A stretch of DNA of 25,107 bases, from contig JAUQYA010000013.1 of the NCBI GenBank assembly GCA_030837785.1, positions 1 to 25,107 of the forward strand. The letters are read 5' to 3'. The position numbers were made by a program, and so were the translations under genes. Shown here one piece after another: positions 19,981-25,107 of this stretch (positions within the stretch are counted from its first letter, which is position 1; each line of letters opens with the position of its first letter). The notes below the pieces were generated by a model, which did no database searches, was not told the DNA's origin, and saw only the letters and a list, made by a program, of their open reading frames with translations. The DNA is from Albidovulum sp. (GTDB lineage: Bacteria; Pseudomonadota; Alphaproteobacteria; Rhodobacterales; Rhodobacteraceae).

Positions 19981-22777
19981 GCCCGCGCCGGTTACCGGAG
20001 CGCCGATCCCTGGGGCCCCGGGCACGACCCTGCCCGGCGCCATCGGCGACCACCCGATCTTCGACACCCCCGGGTTCTGCCGCACCCTCTGCGACAGGCT
20101 GGCGGATGTCTCCGACCCGCGGGCCCGGCGCCATCGCATCGTCGAGGCGCTGGCCGTGGCGCGGGCAGAGGTGCTGGCCGCCATCGCGGGCGATTTCGCC
20201 ACCCATCCGCGGGCGGCCTGGATCACCGTCCGGGCCTATTCGGCGCTGATGGACGCGATGGTCGAGGTCGTCTTCCGGATGGCCTGCGAGGTCTTCCACC
20301 CGAACGCCACGCCGACCGTGGGCGAGCGCATAGCCGTCCTCGCCGTCGGCGGTTATGGGCGGGCCGAGATGGCGCCCCATTCCGACGTCGACCTGCTGTT
20401 CCTGACCCCGTGGAAGACCACCGCCTGGGCCGAGAGCGTCATCGAGACGATGCTCTACATGCTGTGGGACCTGAAGCTGAAGGTGGGCCACGCGAGCCGC
20501 ACCGTGAAGGATTGCCTGCGGCTCGGGCGCGAGGACTACACGATCCGCACCGCGCTTCTGGAACGGCGGTTCCTCATCGGCCATGCGGCCCTCGCCGAGG
20601 AATTGCGCAGGAAGCTCCGGTCCGATCTCTTCAAGGGCACGGGCGCGGAGTTCATCGAGGCCAAGCTCGCCGAACGGGCGGAGCGCCACAAGCGCCAGGG
20701 TGGTCAGCGCTATGTCCTCGAGCCCAACGTCAAGGAAGGCAAGGGGGGGCTGCGCGACCTCCAGACGCTCTACTGGATCGGCAAGTATGTCCACGGCGTC
20801 CGCCAGGCGGCCGAGCTCGTCGACGTGGGCCTGTTCACCCGCGAGGAATATCAGACCTTCCGCTCGGCCGAGGACTTCCTCTGGGCGGTGCGCTGCCATC
20901 TGCACTTGATGACGGGGCGCGCCAACGACCAGCTGACCTTCGACCTCCAGGTCGAGGTCGCGGCGCGGATGGGCTATGCCGACGCGGGCGGGCGGCGGGC
21001 GGTGGAACATTTCATGCAGGACTATTTCCGCCACGCCACCCATGTCGGCGAGCTGACCCGCGTCTTCCTGACCACGCTCGAGGCGCGCCACGTCAAGCGC
21101 GAGGCCAGCCAGCTCGGCCACCCCGGGAGGGGCCGGAGGAAGCTGCGCGCAGGGTTCCGGCTCGACAACGGCCGGCTCAACGTCGCCGATCCGAAGAGCT
21201 TCCTGTCGGACAAGCTGAACCTGCTCAGGATCTTCGAGGAGGCGCTGAGGACCGGCTACCTGATCCACCCCGAGGCGATGCGGCTCGTCGCCGCCAACCT
21301 CCACCTGATCGACGACGCGATGCGCGAGGACGCGGAGGCCGCGCGCATCTTCCTCGACCTCCTGCTGAAGCACGGCAACCCCGAACGGTCGCTCCGCCGC
21401 ATGAACGAACTGGGCGTGCTCTCGGCCTTCATCCCCGAGTTCGAGCCGATCGTCGCGATGATGCAGTTCAACGTCTACCACCACTACACGGTGGACGAAC
21501 ACACGATCCAGACGATCTCCACCCTTGCCCAGATCGAGCGCAAGGAGCTGATCGAGGAACTGCCGCTCTCGTCGGCGATCCTCGAGGCGGGGATCAATCG
21601 CAAGGTGCTCTATGTCGCGCTTCTCCTCCACGACATCGGCAAGGGCAGGCCCGAGGACCATTCCATCGTCGGCGCACAGATCGCGCGGAAGGTGACGCCA
21701 CGGCTGGGGCTGACGGCCGAGGAATGCGACACCGTCGACTGGCTCGTGCGCTACCACCTCGTGATGTCGGACATGGCGCAGAAGCGCGACATCGGCGACC
21801 CGCGCACGGTGCGCGACTTCGCCAAGGTGGTGAAGACGCGCAGGCGGCTCGACCTTCTGACCGTGCTCACCGTCTGCGACATCCGCGGCGTTGGCCCGAA
21901 CACCTGGAACAACTGGAAGGCGATGCTTCTGCGCCGGCTCCATGCGGATACCGCAGCAGCGCTCGAAGGCGGGCTCGAGACCGTCAACAGCGCCAAGCGC
22001 GAGGACGAGGCCAAGCGCGCGCTGCGCGAGGCGCTGGCGGACTGGGACACGAAGGACCTCAGGCGCGAGACCGCGCGCCACTACGATCCCTACTGGCAGG
22101 GCCTCTCGACCGAGACCCATGCCGTCTTCGCCGGTCTCCTGCGCGACATCCCCGATGACGCGATCCGCATCGACATCAAGCCCGACCCCGACCATGATGC
22201 CACCCGCGCCTGCTTTGCGCTGGCCGATCACCCCGGCATCTTCTCGCGCCTTGCCGGCGCACTGGCGCTGGTCGGGGCCAATGTCGTCGACGCGCGGACC
22301 TACACGTCGAAGGACGGCTATGCGACGGCGGTGTTCTGGATCCAGGACAGCGAAGGCCACCCCTACGAGGAGGACCGCCTGCCGCGGCTCCGCGCGATGA
22401 TCGACAAGACGCTGAAGGGCGAGGTGGTGGCGCGCGAGGCGCTGAAGGACCGCGACCGGATCAAGAAGCGCGAACGCCAGTTCCAGTTCCCGACCTCGAT
22501 CCTGTTCGACAACGAGGGCTCGGAGATCTACACGATCATCGAGGTCGACACCCGCGACCGGCCGGGGCTGCTCTATGACCTCACCCGGACACTCGCGGCC
22601 AACAACATCTACATCGCCAGCGCGGTGATCGCGACCTACGGGGCACAGGTGGTCGACAGCTTCTACGTCAAGGACATGTTCGGTCTGAAACTGCACGCCA
22701 AGGCCAAGCGCGACAGCCTGGAACGCAAGCTCAGGCAGGCGATCACCGAGGGCGCGGAGCGGGCGCGCGCGCAATGA
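19940..22777 (+). CDS. glnD: Bifunctional PII uridylyltransferase / uridylyl-removing enzyme
   Basis: GlnD senses glutamine and adds or removes UMP on PII proteins (GlnB/GlnK), setting nitrogen assimilation. The 945 residues show the full order. The nucleotidyltransferase site is GGYGRAEMAPHSDVDLLFL (137-155, with the DxD pair). A PII-uridylyltransferase helical region with NVKEGKGGLRDLQTL follows. The HD hydrolase site is LLLHDIGKGRPEDHS (His564-Asp565). Two ACT domains lie at about 740-825 (DHPGIFSRLAGAL) and 862-940 (DRPGLLYDLTRTL). No ATG or GTG precedes the conserved part; the frame opens at TTG 19940 directly after a stop. The gene therefore starts inside the LpoA-like gene with a 41-base overlap and no clear ribosome site, implying coupled translation. 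Its stop overlaps murJ by four bases. Confidence 0.95.
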   Translation: MILPREASPAPASEPAPVTGAPIPGAPGTTLPGAIGDHPIFDTPGFCRTLCDRLADVSDPRARRHRIVEALAVARAEVLAAIAGDFATHPRAAWITVRAYSALMDAMVEVVFRMACEVFHPNATPTVGERIAVLAVGGYGRAEMAPHSDVDLLFLTPWKTTAWAESVIETMLYMLWDLKLKVGHASRTVKDCLRLGREDYTIRTALLERRFLIGHAALAEELRRKLRSDLFKGTGAEFIEAKLAERAERHKRQGGQRYVLEPNVKEGKGGLRDLQTLYWIGKYVHGVRQAAELVDVGLFTREEYQTFRSAEDFLWAVRCHLHLMTGRANDQLTFDLQVEVAARMGYADAGGRRAVEHFMQDYFRHATHVGELTRVFLTTLEARHVKREASQLGHPGRGRRKLRAGFRLDNGRLNVADPKSFLSDKLNLLRIFEEALRTGYLIHPEAMRLVAANLHLIDDAMREDAEAARIFLDLLLKHGNPERSLRRMNELGVLSAFIPEFEPIVAMMQFNVYHHYTVDEHTIQTISTLAQIERKELIEELPLSSAILEAGINRKVLYVALLLHDIGKGRPEDHSIVGAQIARKVTPRLGLTAEECDTVDWLVRYHLVMSDMAQKRDIGDPRTVRDFAKVVKTRRRLDLLTVLTVCDIRGVGPNTWNNWKAMLLRRLHADTAAALEGGLETVNSAKREDEAKRALREALADWDTKDLRRETARHYDPYWQGLSTETHAVFAGLLRDIPDDAIRIDIKPDPDHDATRACFALADHPGIFSRLAGALALVGANVVDARTYTSKDGYATAVFWIQDSEGHPYEEDRLPRLRAMIDKTLKGEVVAREALKDRDRIKKRERQFQFPTSILFDNEGSEIYTIIEVDTRDRPGLLYDLTRTLAANNIYIASAVIATYGAQVVDSFYVKDMFGLKLHAKAKRDSLERKLRQAITEGAERARAQ

Positions 22778-24324
22778 AGCCGATCCGTCTCATCCGCGGG
22801 TTCCTGACGGTCGGGGCCTGGACGCTGATCAGCCGCATCGCCGGCTTCGTCCGCGACGTGCTGATCGCGGCCTATCTCGGCACCGGGCCGGTGGCCGAGG
22901 CCTTTCTCGTCGCCTTCACGCTGCCGAACATGTTCCGCCGCTTCTTCGCCGAGGGCGCCTTCAACACCGCCTTCGTGCCGCTCTTCTCGAAAAAGCTCGA
23001 GGCCCGCGAGGACCCGCAGGGCTTTGCCGAGGACGCGCTGGCGGGCCTTGCCTTCGTGGTCACGCTGGTCTCGGTCGTGGCGATGGTGGCGATGCCCTGG
23101 CTGGTGCTGGCGATGGCGGGGGGGTTCGCGGGCGACGCACGGCTGCCGCTCGCCGTCGAATACGGGCGCATCTGTTTTCCCTACATCCTCTTCATCTCGC
23201 TCACCGCGCTCCTCTCGGGGCTTCTCAACGCCGGCGGGCGGTTCATCGCCGCGGCCGGCGCGCCGGTGCTTCTCAACGCGATCTTCATCGCCGCGATGGT
23301 GCTGGCGGACCACCGGGGCTGGGACATGGGGCTGACGATGGCCTGGGCCACGCCCATCACCGGCGCGGCGCAACTGGCGCTCGTCTGGGTCGCGGCGGCG
23401 CGGATGGGGTTCCCGCTGCGGCTCCGCCGGCCGCGGCTGACGCCGGACATCCGGCGGCTTCTGGCGATCGCGGCGCCGGCGGTGCTGGCGGGGGGGGTGG
23501 TGCAGATCAACCTCCTCGTCGGCCGCCAGGTCGGCAGCTTCTTCGACGGCGCGATCGCCTGGCTCTCCTATGCCGACCGGCTCTACCAGTTGCCGCTCGG
23601 CGTCGTCGGCATCGCCATCGGCATCGTGCTGCTGCCCGACCTGTCGCGCCGGCTGAAGGCGGGCGACAGCTTCGGCAGCCGCTATGCCTATTCGCGCGCG
23701 ACCGAATTCGCCCTGTTCCTGACGGTTCCGGCCGCGGTGGCGCTTTGCGTCATCGCGGTGCCGCTGATCTCGGTCCTCTACGAACGCGGCGCCTTCGGGC
23801 CCGGGGACACCTGGCCCACGGCGCTGGCGCTTGCCGTCTACGGCGCCGGTCTGCCGGCCTTCGTGCTTCAGAAGGTGCTGCAACCGCTCTACTTCGCGCG
23901 GGAAGACACCGCGACGCCGTTCCGCTTCGCGGTCTGGTCGATGGTCGTCAACGCCGCGCTCGCCGTCGGCCTCGCGCCCGTCCTCGGCTTCATCGCCGCC
24001 GCCCTCGGCACCACCGTCGCTGGCTGGGCGATGACGCTCCAGCTCTGGTGGGGCAGCCGGGCGATGGGCGAGGCGGCGCAGTTCGACGACCGGCTGCGCG
24101 CCCGCCTGCCCCGTACCGTCGCGGCCTCGGCGGTGATGGGGCTCTTTCTCTGGGGGGGGGCGCAGGGGCTTTCCGAACAACTGACCACGCATGGCGACCG
24201 CTACTGGGCGCTGGCGACGCTCGTGCTCGGGGGCATGGCGGTCTACGGCGCGGCGGCCTGGGGCTTCGGCGCCTTCCGCCTGACGGACTTCCGTGGCGCC
24301 GCGCCGCCGAAGGATCAGCGCTGA
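22774..24324 (+). CDS. murJ: Lipid II flippase MurJ (MviN)
   Basis: MurJ moves the undecaprenyl-linked cell-wall precursor lipid II across the inner membrane. The 516-residue protein is hydrophobic throughout with about 14 membrane segments. It keeps the arginines lining the cavity: SRIAGFVRD (Arg21, Arg27) and LPNMFRRFFAEGAFNTAFVPLF (in two overlapping parts; Arg55, Arg56). PLGVVGIAIGIVLLPDLSR and LYERGAF are also family marks. The ATG at 22774 overlaps the glnD stop as ATGA, so the genes are coupled. Three G runs of 7, 8 and 9 bases occur within the gene (23118-23124, 23490-23497, 24152-24160), all in frame and coding for Gly. The last ten bases overlap the convergent rhomboid-like gene. 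Confidence 0.96.
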   Translation: MKPIRLIRGFLTVGAWTLISRIAGFVRDVLIAAYLGTGPVAEAFLVAFTLPNMFRRFFAEGAFNTAFVPLFSKKLEAREDPQGFAEDALAGLAFVVTLVSVVAMVAMPWLVLAMAGGFAGDARLPLAVEYGRICFPYILFISLTALLSGLLNAGGRFIAAAGAPVLLNAIFIAAMVLADHRGWDMGLTMAWATPITGAAQLALVWVAAARMGFPLRLRRPRLTPDIRRLLAIAAPAVLAGGVVQINLLVGRQVGSFFDGAIAWLSYADRLYQLPLGVVGIAIGIVLLPDLSRRLKAGDSFGSRYAYSRATEFALFLTVPAAVALCVIAVPLISVLYERGAFGPGDTWPTALALAVYGAGLPAFVLQKVLQPLYFAREDTATPFRFAVWSMVVNAALAVGLAPVLGFIAAALGTTVAGWAMTLQLWWGSRAMGEAAQFDDRLRARLPRTVAASAVMGLFLWGGAQGLSEQLTTHGDRYWALATLVLGGMAVYGAAAWGFGAFRLTDFRGAAPPKDQR

Positions 24325-25001
24325 CGGATCAGCCGCAGGAGATGCGCGGGCCCGCCGGGCGCGACGAGAAGCGACAGGCAGAACCCCGCCCCGAATCCCG
24401 CGAGGTCGGCGATCCAGTCCGGCGCGCCGCCGAAGAGCGCGCCGAAGAGAAGCTGGACGCCGAGGAGGAAGCCGATCAGCGAGAACGCCCGGCCCCGGTG
24501 CGCATGATGCGCCCCGAGCTTCGCCCAGAGGATATAGGTGAAGGCCCCGATCAGCCCGTAGGCCCCGGGATAGGCGCCGTAGAGCGCGACCTGCAGGCCG
24601 GGGACGAGCGAATAGGCGAGCCCGCCGGAAAGAACCGCGCCGAGGAACACCACCGCCACCGCCCAGCCGCGGAACACCTCGCCCACGAACTTGCCGAGCG
24701 CGAGGATGAAGACAGTGGCGAAGATTGCATGGGTCAGGTTGCCGTGGACGAAGGCATAGCTGACGAAGCGCATCAGGTAGTCGCTGCTGAGCTGGCCCGC
24801 CTGCCACATCTGGTCGAGCATCACCGGCGACAGCGCGAAACGCTGCAGCGCCTCGGACCGCCAGCCGATGCCGGTCTGGCCGCCGGCAAGGCCGAGACTG
24901 CCGGCACTGAGCACCACCTCCATCGCCACGATCGGCAACAGGATCAGCCAGACCACCGGGGGCAGCGGGTTCAGGGGCGTCTCGTCATAGCCTGGCCGCA
25001 T
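24315..25001 (-). CDS. Rhomboid-fold membrane protein, probably catalytically inactive
   Basis: The 228-residue protein has about six or seven membrane segments and the rhomboid layout. FVHGNLTHAIFA (His86, His91) stands for the second-helix HxxxxH, GAYPGAYGLIGAF for the fourth helix and WIADLAGFGAGF for the sixth. The catalytic positions do not fit an active protease. The Ser of GxSG aligns with Pro145, the helix-6 His with Asp199, and the oxyanion Asn (four residues after the second His) with Ala95. The framework residues around them remain, so it is a pseudoprotease rather than a decayed gene. Active rhomboids cleave membrane proteins; dead relatives bind and route them. The ATG at 25001 has AAGGAG; an in-frame ATG at 25073 is poorer. 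It converges on murJ with a ten-base overlap. Confidence 0.82.
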   Translation of the reverse strand: MRPGYDETPLNPLPPVVWLILLPIVAMEVVLSAGSLGLAGGQTGIGWRSEALQRFALSPVMLDQMWQAGQLSSDYLMRFVSYAFVHGNLTHAIFATVFILALGKFVGEVFRGWAVAVVFLGAVLSGGLAYSLVPGLQVALYGAYPGAYGLIGAFTYILWAKLGAHHAHRGRAFSLIGFLLGVQLLFGALFGGAPDWIADLAGFGAGFCLSLLVAPGGPAHLLRLIRQR

Positions 25002-25014
25002 CGGCCTCTCCTTG

Positions 25015-25043
25015 TTGACGGGGCTTTTCCCCTGCGATACGCG
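25015..25043 (+). promoter_or_regulatory. Weak candidate promoter for the gene at the window end
   Basis: TTGACG (25015-25020) matches the -35 form frequent in Rhodobacter. After 17 bases the -10 position reads TACGCG, a poor match. A small GGGG/CCCC stem (25020-25032) lies within the spacer. It points to the gene at 25088. Confidence 0.25.
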
Positions 25044-25087
25044 AGCGGCACGGGAATTTCCAGACGCTGACACCCAAAGGACCGGCC

Positions 25088-25107
25088 ATGACCGACGCGG
25101 CCAACGC
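25088..25107 (+). CDS. Start of a truncated gene at the window edge
   Basis: ATG at 25088 follows AAAGGA at a suitable distance and opens a frame reading Met-Thr-Asp-Ala-Ala-Asn before the window ends. Only six full codons are present, so the product cannot be recognised. In related Rhodobacter genomes I recall trpS (tryptophanyl-tRNA synthetase) near glnD-murJ, and its N-terminus is similarly Thr-rich, but this is a guess. Confidence 0.4.

Noticed and set aside
19826..22774. Open frame of 982 codons antisense to glnD
   Set aside because: It lies entirely over a clear glnD, is rich in Arg, His and Gly as expected from reversed GC-rich codons, and has no recognisable motif or ribosome site.
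25002..25073. Longer start of the rhomboid-like gene at 25073
   Set aside because: The extra 24 residues are polar, precede the family start and would lie over the control region of the next gene, while the ATG at 25001 has AAGGAG.
1..25107. Mobile element, defence island or CRISPR
   Set aside because: No transposase, integrase, repeat-spacer array, nuclease-helicase cassette or toxin-antitoxin pair is visible; gene content is housekeeping throughout.

Overview
The window looks like chromosomal core sequence from a GC-rich alphaproteobacterium, most likely family Rhodobacteraceae. This rests on the protein set (qor, coaBC-dut, comM/yifB, gshB, glnD-murJ), on a GC-rich intergenic element ending in GGGGGTATTT, on a candidate VPLPA-type C-terminal signal, and on TTAAC-rich CtrA-like DNA in front of comM. 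Coding density is very high. No gap between genes exceeds about 175 bases. I see no tRNA, rRNA, CRISPR array, insertion sequence, prophage or toxin-antitoxin pair.

Layout. 1-2033 (+): a D-2-hydroxyacid dehydrogenase, a small YdcZ-type membrane protein and a small exported protein of unknown function. 2067-3041 (-): a Qor-type quinone oxidoreductase, divergent from 3215-5716 (+), a large covalent-flavin dimethylglycine/sarcosine dehydrogenase fused to a GcvT-type domain. 5806-8722 (-): an AhpD-like protein, a GH25 lipoprotein, a DauA-like flavin oxidoreductase and a secreted protein with a VPLPA-like tail. 8859-10931 (-): an M3 oligopeptidase. 11074-13826 (-): a tightly packed coaBC-dut-moeB-like operon, the last gene carrying a membrane anchor. 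13989-16428 (+): a glutathione transferase with a TRASH-like metal-binding tail, then comM. 16425-18651 (-): rsmI-yraN-gshB. 18808-24324 (+): LpoA-like lipoprotein, glnD and murJ, overlapping one another. 24315-25001 (-): a rhomboid-fold membrane protein that appears to lack its catalytic residues. 25088 to the end (+): the first codons of another gene.

How genes work together. The arrangement LpoA-like / rsmI / yraN resembles the E. coli rsmI-lpoA-yraN neighbourhood. Here it is joined to glutathione synthesis on one side and to nitrogen signalling (GlnD) plus the lipid II flippase (MurJ) on the other. CoaBC and dUTPase form a cofactor/nucleotide operon with an E1-like activating enzyme. The dehydrogenase at 3215 would feed one-carbon units from methylated glycines into the folate pool.

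No clear new multi-gene system is visible. The most notable points are single-gene or site-level: the apparently dead rhomboid, the GST-TRASH fusion, the membrane-anchored MoeB-like protein, the DauA-like enzyme with altered substrate residues, the candidate CtrA control of comM, and two strong operator-like dyads (6205-6220 and 13902-13920). All calls come from reading the sequence. No database search was run.
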